From contig CDRNVI010000044.1 of the NCBI GenBank assembly GCA_977017575.1, positions 248,001 to 312,000 of the forward strand: 64,000 nucleotides of DNA, given 5' to 3'. Below, one piece after another: positions 54,979-64,000 of this stretch (position 1 is its first letter; the number at the start of each line of letters is the position of its first letter). Source of the DNA: Paramoeba atlantica. Lineage: Eukaryota > Discosea. The position numbers and the translations under genes are program-made. Under the pieces are notes generated by a model. That model was not told where the DNA came from and searched no databases. It was given only the letters and a program-made list of their open reading frames with translations.

Positions 54979-56850
54979 ATGATTGATACTGAAGCATCGT
55001 TAAAGGACTTAGAGACAGATGAACTTCTATTTGAGGAGTATGCCATCGACGACACTCTCAACCCCCTTGATCGTCTTGAAAGATATCACACCAGCGAATT
55101 TGCTTTGCAAAGGATGTTGCTAGCTCAAGATCTGGTTGAGACTTCTCAAGAAGCTGGGGCAAAAGAAACTTTAAATAGAATTTTACCGATATTGTCACAT
55201 TTTATTGCTGACAGCGAGCCGTCAGTACGACACGCAGTGGTGGAGCAATTTGCCCCTCTAGCTAATTTCTTGATGGGTAGCGTTGAAAGCGTGCAACACC
55301 AAGAAGTGATATATACGTTACTCCTACATGCCTTCGAGTTGACAAATGACCCGAATGCGGATGTTATCTCAGCTGCGGCTTCCTGCATCGTAGATCTTGG
55401 ACCACTGCTAGTACACGAGGATGTACCCAAAGACCTGTTATGTCCTATTCTGAATTTGACCGAAGCATCAAGAGGGGAAGAGTCTCGTGTGATCGCTTCG
55501 CAAATCTTAAACGACTTAGCCTCGCTCTTCGGGCCTCAAACTACGGAGGAAACTATTCTTCCGGTAATGCGAAAGCTATCGGAGGATTCTTCTTTCAACG
55601 TACGCAGAGGTGTAGCCTCCCACTTGGATAAAATGATGCAACTTCTGGGACCGGACAAGTCGCACGATTTACTTTTCCCCTTTTTCCGTTCCCTATGCAA
55701 GGACGAGATTTGGGGTGTGCGCAAGTCCTGCGCGGAAGCCTTGGTGAACATTTCTGAGGCTCTTGACGTGAAGCACCGCCATACCGAAATCTTTGAGATT
55801 TACCAAACACTATCGGAAGACTCCTCACGGTGGGTACGTCTAAGTGCAGCCCAGTGTCTTGGACCACTGCTTCACACAATACAACCGGAACACATCTCAC
55901 AATCCATGATTGCTCAGTTTACTTCATTAATGAGTCCCGAGGAAGACAGCGACAAAGAAATTTGCGGGATCTGCGCACACAACTTCCCTGCTGTGCTACA
56001 GCAAATTGGTCCGACACGGTGGTGCGAAGCGGAGAACTGTTTCCGACAATTTTTAGAGAGTAGTATCCCGAAAGTACGACATGCCACAGCCAGCGGGCTG
56101 CATGAAATTGTACGCGTGGTGAGCCCAGAGATCTCACAGGAGATAATGGTTCCTGCCTTTGAACAGTTTCTTCGTGACGCGGATGAGCTTAAGATTGCCG
56201 TCCTGCGACATTCTGATGAATTGGTAAAGGTCCTGTCCCCGGCATTGCGTGAGCGCGTACTTTTGTTAATCTGTGCGGTCCCAGGTGCCACAGAGAACTG
56301 GAGGGTTCGAGAATCCGTTGCGCGTTCTTTGTGTCATTTGACCGCGTTTACCACCCCAGAGTTTTGTTACCAGTACCTCGAGGAGCTCTCGATGCGGCTT
56401 CTTGAGGACAGTGTCGCGGATGTGCGTTCCCAGGGCGTGTGCGCGGTTGTGCAGGTGATGGCACAGCTCCACAGCACGCAGTCTAATTATCTCACCGAGA
56501 CGCTTTCTAATGTGCTGGAATATGCCACGAAACCGCACTATGCCTCTCGGATGCTTTTTGTGAAGATTTGTTTTGAGCTGTTAAGGAGCAACGCCGTGGA
56601 CTTATTTTTAGAGAATTTTTTACACGCCTTTGTGGGACTTGGTTCGGATACTGTAGTCAATGTACGCCTGGCGGTAGCGCGCGTGGTGTGCCCTTCATTG
56701 GATGCTAGCGCTAAACCAAATTTGGAAATTCGGACGTTACGGGAAAAGTTAAGTACGGATCATGACGTCGATGTTGTGGACTTCATCGCGAATCCTCCAT
56801 TCTGTACGGATGGGAAAGAGCAAAGAAGTTGTTGGTTCAGGAGGTCGTAA
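54979..56850 (+). CDS. PPP4R1: PPP4R1-like HEAT-repeat phosphatase regulatory subunit
   Basis: 623 residues of HEAT repeats. LNPLDRLERYHTSEFALQRM matches LTPLGRLDKYAASENIFNRQ of human PPP4R1. CKDEIWGVRKSCAEALVNIS matches CSDNVWGVRKACAECFMAVS. SEDSSRWVRLSAAQCLGPLL matches the DPSRWVRQAAFQSLGPFI repeat. PPP4R1 binds the PP4 catalytic subunit and directs its substrate choice. The protein lacks the long acidic disordered insert that splits the repeats in the human protein (950 residues), so it is a minimal version. PP2A-A is the alternative family, but the N-terminus favours PPP4R1. Confidence 0.8.
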   Translation: MIDTEASLKDLETDELLFEEYAIDDTLNPLDRLERYHTSEFALQRMLLAQDLVETSQEAGAKETLNRILPILSHFIADSEPSVRHAVVEQFAPLANFLMGSVESVQHQEVIYTLLLHAFELTNDPNADVISAAASCIVDLGPLLVHEDVPKDLLCPILNLTEASRGEESRVIASQILNDLASLFGPQTTEETILPVMRKLSEDSSFNVRRGVASHLDKMMQLLGPDKSHDLLFPFFRSLCKDEIWGVRKSCAEALVNISEALDVKHRHTEIFEIYQTLSEDSSRWVRLSAAQCLGPLLHTIQPEHISQSMIAQFTSLMSPEEDSDKEICGICAHNFPAVLQQIGPTRWCEAENCFRQFLESSIPKVRHATASGLHEIVRVVSPEISQEIMVPAFEQFLRDADELKIAVLRHSDELVKVLSPALRERVLLLICAVPGATENWRVRESVARSLCHLTAFTTPEFCYQYLEELSMRLLEDSVADVRSQGVCAVVQVMAQLHSTQSNYLTETLSNVLEYATKPHYASRMLFVKICFELLRSNAVDLFLENFLHAFVGLGSDTVVNVRLAVARVVCPSLDASAKPNLEIRTLREKLSTDHDVDVVDFIANPPFCTDGKEQRSCWFRRS

Positions 56851-57117
56851 AATCGTGTTGTATCCATACCATTCACAAAAGCGCATCTTGATTTATTGCT
56901 CGGCTTTAATATTTCCCATAAAGAATTCACAATTGCGTTTTTAGACGTAAAGAACTGTATTAGTATGCTAATTCTTCATAGTTTTTAGTATTTTTATCTT
57001 TGCCAGAGTTGGTGCTGGTTTGATATCTTATTGTAGGCGTGAAAATTTCCTTAATCTCTATATTTTATTCGTAATGTGCTCATCTCTTCATTTTTACTAC
57101 TGTACTGTATATTCACA
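56851..57117. other. AT-rich spacer
   Basis: 3' flank of PPP4R1. No gene or repeat recognised. Confidence 0.4.
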
Positions 57118-57600
57118 TCACACTCCTTTCATGGACGTTATATTCACATGCTGACTCGGAAATCCAGGGAGAGATGGGGCCACGGGGAAATTATCGTCCA
57201 CCTTGTCTAGACATTTTGGATACCTATTGAGAATAGAATGGGTGCGAGTATCCCCTCCTGCCTCACCCCCTGGTACTGCGGATGTAGTCCCCCCGCACAT
57301 AAAAATAGTGCTTGGGGAACTGTAACAGAAAGAGACCCCCCTCAGAGTCATCGAACCTCTTACTCCAGGTTACTGGAACAAGGAAGGACGACCCGATGAT
57401 GGAGTTGAAGGCGTTGTCCAGGTTTTGTGCCAAAGTCCGTGTCAAATGCCCCATGGTGCGATTTCCGCCATTGCGGATTGCGCCGATGATATCGGTCGTC
57501 GCATCAAGGGCTGTATCTCTTCGCTAACGAGCGCATGAACATCAAAACCGGTTGTGGAAGCCCGGAAGGACTTATGGACACCGAAGATGACGGACTCGCA
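57118..57600 (-). repeat. Decayed LINE reverse transcriptase fragment
   Basis: Minus-strand frames encode AQNLDNAFNSIIGSSF (RT motif A, compare VDLENAFNSISR of family 2). Further along, SSPSTIFMCGG then GGEAGGDTRTHSIL aligns with the FGYGTPSKLHLGEG and KQGDPMAPILF block (motif B). It is diverged from family 2 and broken in several places, so it is probably a third RLE-LINE lineage or an old copy. Confidence 0.55.
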
Positions 57601-58270
57601 TCGTAGCGTATGCTAGCTCCCGTATGCATGGTTCCTGCTGTAATCCTGCATGGTTCCTGCTGGGATCAGAGTCCTGTCCGACGTGAACTCGTCCCGTACT
57701 TTGCCTGCCTTGCGTGGGTTGTGCGTGCGTTTTGTGTCAGGCTTAGCGGGGCCTCCAGGAGCTACGCCGCTCCCTCAGGAGAGGTGCAGCGGGGTGAACA
57801 CGCACAGTCTGAAGTCTTGTTTCAGAAATGCTTACCAGGGGCCACGTACCAAGGTCGTAAGAAGGAAGAATGAAATTGACGCACCTTTCAATGTCTTGAG
57901 TCTCAAGACATTGATTGGTAAACAAATTGGTCCCAATGAGACCGCAAGATATGCCATTCACCTGAGGTAACCTCCTATTCTGCTGTGTAGACTGGTACCA
58001 CAATGTGCATGGCGGTACTTTCTTTTTTCTACATGATGAATTTTTCTCTGCGGAGTAATTTAGTCCATGATGAACTACTATATTACGAAACCCTTTAACA
58101 CTGATGAAATGATTCAGTCTTATTCATAATTTTCACCGTTGAAGTTTCCCCCACATTATTGATATTTTAATATTGTATTATTAAATAATGATCAAATCTC
58201 CCTTTTTTCCTCCAAGTTTTTTAAAGTTTTTAAGGGCACTCAAAACACTAAAATTATTCCCCCGAACCCA
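57601..58270. other. Spacer with a 25-nt perfect palindrome
   Basis: 57,610-57,850 is GC-rich and may be more LINE debris. 57889-57913 is a perfect palindrome with 12-bp arms around one base (CAATGTCTTGAG / CTCAAGACATTG). From 57,960 on it is AT-rich and includes the 3' flank of the LINE at 58,271. Confidence 0.45.
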
Positions 58271-60301
58271 TTAGCGCACTCCCCTACGGTACCAGTTTTG
58301 TACCGCGGCATGCGCTATCTGGGCGTTCCCCTTTTGGATGGCTACCCCGATTGCCATGATAAAATGGCTGAGGCAACCATTCTTCTCGCCGGTGGCCTTC
58401 CGAGATACCAGATTTAGAAACTTGAGGGTCTCGGGGCCGGGGACACCGTAAGTGGTGAAGGCCAAAGGGAAAAAAACCATCTCCCTGGCCCCCGCCATTT
58501 CCTCATGAGTGCGCCTTTTGAGGCGCTCAGCCTGCCTCACAGTGAAGGAGGGCTCAGCTGCCTCCTTATCCACGTAGGACGGTGCCAGTGGGTTCACCAC
58601 CGTCACGTCCACTAGGACTAGTTTCCACCCCAAAAGGAAACAGATGTCCGGTCCCCGCCCGTTGCCGAACCTAGGTTCGACCAGGTCCGGGGTGAAACCA
58701 TACTGGATTAGTAGGTTGCGGAACGTTTCATTGACCCCCTTGTGGAGAGAGGCTTGTGTCTTCCCCCGAACCTTTTTACAATCCATGGCGTGGACGCAGA
58801 AATCCTCATTTTTGAGGGTCGCGCCGCACACAAATTGGGTCTCAGGTTCGGAGGTGGGGGCCACCATGTACCGGAGTCTAGCAGCGGTCTCCCATTCTGG
58901 ATCCCGCATGTAGTACTCCGGCCTATTTGGCCACGCATTCATCCACTTGGTCGAGTGGATGTTCTGGATCTGGCGCATGCAGACCAGATGCGTGGCCTTG
59001 TCCAACGGTGCCTTGTCCAAATCAGCCGCCCCATAAGCGCGTCGCTGCTCCCTGGCGGGGGTGCCGGGGCGCCGACCTTGTAGGGCCTTGACAGCTTTGG
59101 CCTGCATGTCCACCACCTTGTCTTCGAAGGGGATGGTGCCCAGGAAGTCCGACGTAAAAACTTTTACTAAAAACTTTTTACTAAAAAGTTTATTTACGAA
59201 CGGTGTCGTTCCCATTGCACCCATCCCCCCGATAAGAGCTTCGGAGCATGCGGTAATGGCCGCGTCCACCTGCAGGTTCGCCTTTTTGGTCACCCCCGGT
59301 TCGTGCGTGCGAACTATGAAGTTCCACCGGGAGCTCCCGCATAGGCGGAGGAGAGGAAGGGCACACTGTCTCGGTAAATCCTTGAGTTTACCCAAGAAAT
59401 TAGTGACCTTGGGGACCTTGGAGAGGACCCATTCCTCTTCCCTCGCTTCCGTGGCGCCTACGTACGCCCCCAGAAGTTTCAGTCCCCCCGGACCATGTTG
59501 CATGAACTGAATCCCTAAGGCGAACAGGATGGGCGCCATCGGATCCCTTTGTTTGACCCCCCGGGAACTAGGGATATGTATCCCCTCCCCCAGTTGGAGT
59601 TTACTAGGGGTCCCGTACCCGAAAAGGGAGATCCCTATCATAGGGGATAGGTTAGGGTACCTTTTTAAGGCGCGGAATATGGCCGCGCGTGAAAAGCTGT
59701 TGAACGCGTTTTGCAAGTCGGCCGCCACGACCACCTCGTCGGGCCTGTCACGGAAGTGATCTCTCACCTCGTAAATGACATGTTCACAGCCTTGGGTGTA
59801 TTGGGCTCCAAATCGGAGGCCCTGAAACACTGCTGGGAGATGGTCTGTGACCTGCTCGAGGGCCAGTAGCCTCGCGAGCTTCAGTAGGACCTCCCCCATG
59901 GCTATGGGCTCATAGGATGAGTGGTGTCCCACCGGGGCCCCAGGCTTATTGAAAAGCTTAAGGTTTGCTCCGGTGAGAAAATCCCTCATCGTGGGGGGGA
60001 GGGAGTTGGTGAGGATCCCTTGGATGATCCAAGTGACCACGTCCCTCGGATCGTCCTCCTGCAGGATGGGGACCAGGAGTTCCTTGATCCATCCGGACGG
60101 GCCTGGCGCTCTAAGCGGCGCCAGGCTTGTTGCCTTCCGGGCAACATCCGCCGCCGACGGGAGGGGTCCATGTATGTCTTTGCCATAGACAAATTTGGGG
60201 GTGTTATATGGACCTCCCGCTGGGTCGAGGCGTTTCGCCTGTTCCCCCGCTGTAACCGGGTTTGCCGGCGGATCGAGGGGGGCTTCCAAAATTTTGGCCA
60301 C
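58271..60301 (-). pseudogene. LINE family 2 reverse transcriptase and endonuclease, copy 2
   Basis: A frame of about 676 residues. RT parts: APGPSGWIKELL, VAADLQNAFNSFSR (motif A), RGVKQRDPMAPILFALG (motif B, with G to R in QGDP). Motif C is missing through the deletion. After the thumb a knuckle-like CGATLKNEDFCVHAMDC (CxxxxxxxxxCxHxxxC) precedes the endonuclease GRGPDICF...WKLVLVDVTVVNPLAPS...FAFTTYGVPG, a PD-(D/E)XK type. The altered QGDP and lost YxDD mean the RT is inactive; the endonuclease motifs look intact. Confidence 0.85.
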
Positions 60302-60978
60302 CCTGGAGAAAGCCCCCGCCCGAATCAGCTCTATTACCCGCTTGATGACGGATCGGGGGAAGCTGTTGGTGGGGAGGGGGGTCGGAGCTATGGTCTCCGA
60401 CCCCTCGAGGTGAGCCCATTTGCGGAGCTCCCTAGCCAGCTGCCTTTGGGACAGTTCTCCTCGGGGAAAAATAGAAATCGTTTAACCCCGAGGAGTAGAT
60501 CCCAGGCGATCTTAATTTTGCCTTCATGCGACTTCCCCAGGAAGTTGCTACACACAGCCTTAGTGTAGTCCTTCCAGGCAGGGCACTGAACTGCGTATAA
60601 GGTACGCAGCGAGCCCCTTTCAAGGAGCTGTGCCAGGCTGTCCGGGGAGGGCGTGATGTCACCCTGCTGCGTCACCGCGCCTTGGGTATTGGGGGGCGTG
60701 ACACTGGGGGCCTTGTAGGGAGGGTCCGTCCCAACCAGATGGGGGTAAGGCGGCGGAGGAGAGGTGGGTCACTCGCATTCCTGACGGGAGGAGCTACGAG
60801 GAGATGTAGAGGCCGCGATTCCCTCCATGATAGTACCTGCCCCACCCGGGGTAGGGGTTGTAGCGCCAGGGGTAAGGACATTTTGGGTCTCCCTCCGGGC
60901 CCGCCTCGTCTTAGAATGAGGACCTGGGTTTGCCTCGATACAGCCTCTGCGGAGGTTGCATTGAACAACACGGGTGGT

Positions 60979-61593
60979 TCAGCCCGTTTCGCTTACCAGG
61001 GTTTCTGTGGGAAGGAAACACCAAAGGAGCCCTTCTTCGTAGTTGCGGGGCTCCCAGGCACCGGTCATGATCCGGGGGATACCCAAGACCTCGTTCAGAC
61101 CGGCGGGGATGTCTTGCGCCGCACTCACCCCTGGGGCGGAGACCATGCCGTGGTGTGTCCCGTCATACACCCTGACAGTGGCCCCATCGCTAGGCCCTGG
61201 GGGAAAGGGGGGAAGGGAGAGGCTGACCGCGACTCTTTGCGCTCTGTCCAGCCCTTCCCAGTCGGTGATGGGGGTGGCTTCGCCGGAGATGTCCTTCAGC
61301 AGCAGGCTCTCTCTGGGGACCCCTAAAGTGTTGCCCACAATGCTGATTGTAGCTTGAAACGAGCGTTCGGGCGGGCAGGGGATGACTATATGACCCAAGC
61401 GCTCGGGGCCAATGTCGAGGAGGATTTTGAGGACCTCTTCCCCTGCCGGCTCGTATGGTTTATCCGGGACTTCCCCAATGGGTGCTCTCGTCTGTATCGG
61501 GTACGCGACCTGTCCACCGGTAGAGATGGGGGGAAAGGAGGAGGGGAGTTGGGAATGGGGAGAGGGAAGGAGCGTAGGGGGGGCACGGGCCAT
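60979..61593 (-). pseudogene. LINE family 2 conserved ORF1 block, copy 2
   Basis: Contains GNTLGVPRESLLLKD, DWEGLDRAQRVAVSLSLPP and LLWCFLPTETLVSETG, shared with copy 1 (32,466-32,830). The 2A-like peptide follows just downstream in another frame (60948-60919). The block has no domain I recognise; conservation between the copies suggests it was functional. Confidence 0.6.
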
Positions 61594-62153
61594 GGAGGTC
61601 CTTTAGCCACTATGTTGACCTGGGCCATGCGCAGGCGGGCTTCCTCAGCGCAGAACCCCTCATAGTACGCCAGCATGGAGGCGTACCGCTCCGTTTTGAT
61701 CCGGAGGACTTCAGGGGCATGCTCCTTTAGCAGGGCAATAGACGCTTTCCTTAGCCGCTTGGGACCGTGCACCTTTACTAGGTGCGCCTGTAGAGCTACA
61801 TGGTGGGGTTGGGCTACCCCACATTCAATGCAGACCAAATAGCCCGCATTGATCAGTAGAAAGCAATCCTCGATGGCTTTCTGGGCCGCGTGCAGACCAC
61901 TGACAGCCTCCAGGGTCAGCTCACGGCGTGCCCGGGCCTCCATTTCCTCAAGGGAGATCCTCTCGTGCTCTGAGTGTAGGGCCGAAAGGAGACGCAGAGA
62001 GACAGAGCATCTTCCGGTTTGAGCTAGAGGGAACCCCGAACTAGAAGGGGCGGGGAGGAGTTTGAGTCGCACAGCGTCCATCGCCTTGAACTTCTGCGCA
62101 AGCGCGGGGAGTTTCAGCGGACGCTCCATCGGGGCGGGGGCGTCGCTATCCAT
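61386..62153 (-). pseudogene. LINE family 2 ORF1 with C2H2 finger
   Basis: An open frame of about 255 residues. It contains CIECGVAQPHHVALQAHLVK-VH, a C2H2-type finger typical of RLE LINEs, within a helical region (EEMEARARRELTLEAVSGL upstream, EHAPEVLRIKTERY downstream). It probably binds DNA or RNA. The upstream N-terminal part, with a CACDFCG motif, lies in other frames at 62,768-62,160. Confidence 0.65.
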
Positions 62154-62768
62154 CGCTTCCGACGTGATCGGGGGGCGGTCGCCAGGCCAGGCGCCGAGAT
62201 GCGGGCGTAGGACGTGCTCCGACTGTCGGAGGTGGGGAGAGGAGCGAAGGAAACGTTGGCTGCTTTCCTCAGGATGGGGGTAGGGGCCACCGTAGTACCT
62301 ATACGGTCAAAGCTCCGGGATCGGCCCCGAGAGGAAGAAGAACGTGTGATCCTTACTAGCCGTGGAGTTGGCGCGGGAGGATCGAGAGGAAGACGTGGGA
62401 CGGGATGGAGGGGTCCCAGAGGCTTGCGTCGAAGCACGCACTCTTATGTCGTTCCTGTGCCGAGAGCGCAGAGTAACGCACTCATCACGCAGGCGGTTGT
62501 CCCGCCTGATTGGCACGAAAGGGGGGCCACAGAAGTCGCAGGCACATGGCTTGTGCTGCTCCTTGACTCGGACGACCAAGTCCGGCCTCACCTTCTTCAG
62601 CCCCTCGATGGAGAGCTGGCGCAGCCCCTCGACCCCTAGGGAGGGGTGGGGGCTGGAGTCTCGTCTGAGAGGGGTGGTAGCAGGTCCCCCTGAGGTCGAG
62701 GATGATGGGGTGTTAAGCCCAGTAGCGCAATCCTTGGATCCCCGGTGGTCACGCCGACGTCGCGTCAT

Positions 62769-63168
62769 GGGTTTGCGCCGGGGAGAGAGAGAGTAGAGGT
62801 AAAAAAGGATTCAACAATTATTTACTTGTATTTCATGAGCTCATTTTCTGAGGCTGAAATAAAGGCCATTCGTGCTTTCAATTTCCCATTTCGCTCGTCC
62901 ATGTTTTGTCCATACAGTATCGGTGCGCTACCGAACTCTATAAGTGTGTCAAAAGTTTGTCAACCTGGTGTGCCATAATTTGAGCCCTAGAACTCCTATT
63001 TTCTATGAATGTCCCCGAATGGCTTGGTGTAAATAAGTCAAAGTCTTCTCTTTCGTCAATACCAATCTAGAAGGATTGTAAAATTGCTGAACTCGAAAAA
63101 ACTTTAAAGTATTTTTTTTTGAAAATAATTTGGGGGAAAAAAGGGAGATTCCACCAAAATGATTAATA
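62769..63168. other. 5' flank of LINE family 2 copy 2
   Basis: AT-rich sequence with no recognised gene. It separates the LINE from element G and the bromodomain gene. Confidence 0.35.
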
Positions 63169-63255
63169 CTGTACCCCCCTAGTTATCTGTCACCTTTTCG
63201 CGAAAAGTAGTGACAGATACATGTAAGTATCTACATGTAAGTAGGGGGGGTACAG
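63169..63255. mobile_element. Element G: 87-bp C-tract inverted-repeat element
   Basis: CTGTACCCCCCTA at the left and TAGGGGGGGTACAG at the right, with TA outside both (63167-63168 and 63256-63257). Inside, ATCTGTCAC pairs with GTGACAGAT around TTTTCGCGAAAA, and a 14-bp unit (TACATGTAAGTATC) is nearly tandemly repeated. It lies 128 bp before the bromodomain gene. Confidence 0.65.
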
Positions 63256-63383
63256 TAATACATTTACGTAAATTGGATACTGTTCCGACTTCGAGTGTGA
63301 CAGTCAAAATTTTTGTACACAGTGTGATCGATTTTCTGTTTCGTGATCTTTTTCACAAGCATTCATTTGAACATACAATTCGA

Positions 63384-64000
63384 ATGTCATCTTCCGCAGA
63401 TTCGGTGAATGGAGACATCGCAGCGCTGATATCTGAAATACGTAGGATGGATACTAGCAACTTTTTCGTAAGAAATCCAACGGTTGATTTTCCCCAATTG
63501 ACCAAATTATATCAAGAAGCCTGTCCACAAGGAATGTGGCTAGATGAAATGTCGGAGAAAAACGATGAGAAAAAATACACATCGCTCGAGCAGTGGGAAG
63601 CCGACTTTGAACTTCTTCTCCAGAACTGCTTTAAATTCAACGGGGTTGATAGCGTATTTGGAAAGCTTGCATTGCAAATACAAGATGTGATCGTGCCCAA
63701 GCTTCACACGTTGAAAACTGCTTTGCAAAATGAAATTCCACGAACTTTGATGCATGAGAAATATGAAACACCGCACCACACTACAACGGATAAAGATGCC
63801 TCTCTAAGTGATTCCAAGGCAATGTCACGTCCAAAAATACGCATTCGACTGTCACATCAGAGTTCATCCTCTGCAGCTTCGCCACATTTAATAAATGTGG
63901 CTGAGAGACCGCCTGAGCTGAGGGGCGCGCTACAGACGTCCATACAAAATGAGAATATCAGTATACGAGATCTTTTACCGAAACATTTAGTGCCTTCAGT
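63384..64000 (+). CDS. Bromodomain protein, N-terminal part (runs off window)
   Basis: Open frame from ATG 63384 to the window edge (205 codons so far). Residues about 26-110 form a bromodomain-like unit: FFVRNPTVDFPQLTKLY in the ZA-loop position, KYTSLEQWEADFELLLQNC helix B and the acetyl-lysine-binding Asn context CFKFNGVDSVFGKLALQ. Bromodomains bind acetylated histones. After it comes a Ser-rich linker and KIRIRLSHQ. The protein could be a BRD7/BRD9-, TAF- or SWI/SNF-type subunit; more sequence is needed to tell. The position ahead of the domain is typical for an N-terminal bromodomain. Confidence 0.7.
   Translation, partial: MSSSADSVNGDIAALISEIRRMDTSNFFVRNPTVDFPQLTKLYQEACPQGMWLDEMSEKNDEKKYTSLEQWEADFELLLQNCFKFNGVDSVFGKLALQIQDVIVPKLHTLKTALQNEIPRTLMHEKYETPHHTTTDKDASLSDSKAMSRPKIRIRLSHQSSSSAASPHLINVAERPPELRGALQTSIQNENISIRDLLPKHLVPS

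Larger units (their letters stand above)
58271..62768 (-). mobile_element. LINE family 2, copy 2 (longer, defective)
   Basis: Minus-strand non-LTR element of about 4.5 kb. It starts near an ATG (complement of 62766-62768, MTRRRRDHRGSKD) and contains ORF1, a C2H2 finger, a conserved block, a 2A-like peptide (60948-60919), reverse transcriptase and a C-terminal restriction-like endonuclease, ending at TAA (58271-58273). At least four frame changes separate the pieces. The RT also has an in-frame deletion of about 70 codons around 59,505 that removes the YxDD motif, so the copy cannot be autonomous. Plus-strand sequence before 58,271 gives no clear poly(A) tail. Confidence 0.85.

Overview
The window is nuclear DNA of an intron-poor unicellular eukaryote. 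It carries long uninterrupted reading frames for clearly eukaryotic proteins: a UTP10/HEATR1-like ribosome-biogenesis protein of about 2,240 residues, SEC13, UBA4/MOCS3, the GINS subunit PSF1, an Sm/LSm protein, polyubiquitin, ARF1, NOP4/RBM28, DDB1, PPP4R1 and a bromodomain protein. TAA, TAG and TGA all act as stops. The ubiquitin has Ser19 and Ala57, which is compatible with an alga or another protist, but I cannot name the lineage.

Layout. 1-4.1 kb: DEAH-box helicase. 4.35-5.42 kb: nested inverted-repeat elements. 5.9-6.9 kb: SEC13. 7.2-8.2 kb: LINE debris. 8.4-22.2 kb: a dense host block (UTP10, UBA4, a trypsin-like protease, a probable mitochondrial protein, PSF1, LSm). 22.2-26.3 kb: AT-rich repeats, an ~800-bp inverted-repeat element and a GC-rich island. 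26.3-30.9 kb: a restriction-endonuclease-type (RLE) LINE on the minus strand. 31.3-35.9 kb: a 4.55-kb element with doubled terminal inverted repeats, an IS30-like transposase pseudogene, an ISXO2/Merlin-like transposase remnant and a fragment of a second LINE family. 36.4-38.8 kb: two unrecognised genes. 39-42.1 kb: a cluster of small inverted-repeat elements. 43-56.9 kb: a second host block (polyubiquitin, ZIP4/SPO22-like, ARF1, NOP4, DDB1, PPP4R1). 57.1-62.8 kb: LINE RT debris and a longer copy of the second LINE family. 63.4 kb to the end: a bromodomain gene cut by the window edge.

Every host gene I can support lies on the plus strand, while most mobile-element coding sequence lies on the minus strand. 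The host genes serve unrelated housekeeping roles: rRNA processing (UTP10, NOP4), secretion (SEC13, ARF1), ubiquitin and tRNA thiolation (polyubiquitin, UBA4, DDB1), replication (PSF1), meiosis (ZIP4-like) and phosphatase control (PPP4R1). The window therefore looks like a random slice of a gene-dense genome with transposon-filled gaps.

The most unusual signals are: (i) small TA-flanked elements with long C/G tracts at the ends and a conserved asymmetric set of four internal repeats; (ii) the composite IS30-like element; (iii) a 2A-like peptide in one LINE family and repeated Cys/His motifs in the other; (iv) GC-rich islands, two of them host genes, in which synonymous third positions switch from C to G along the gene.
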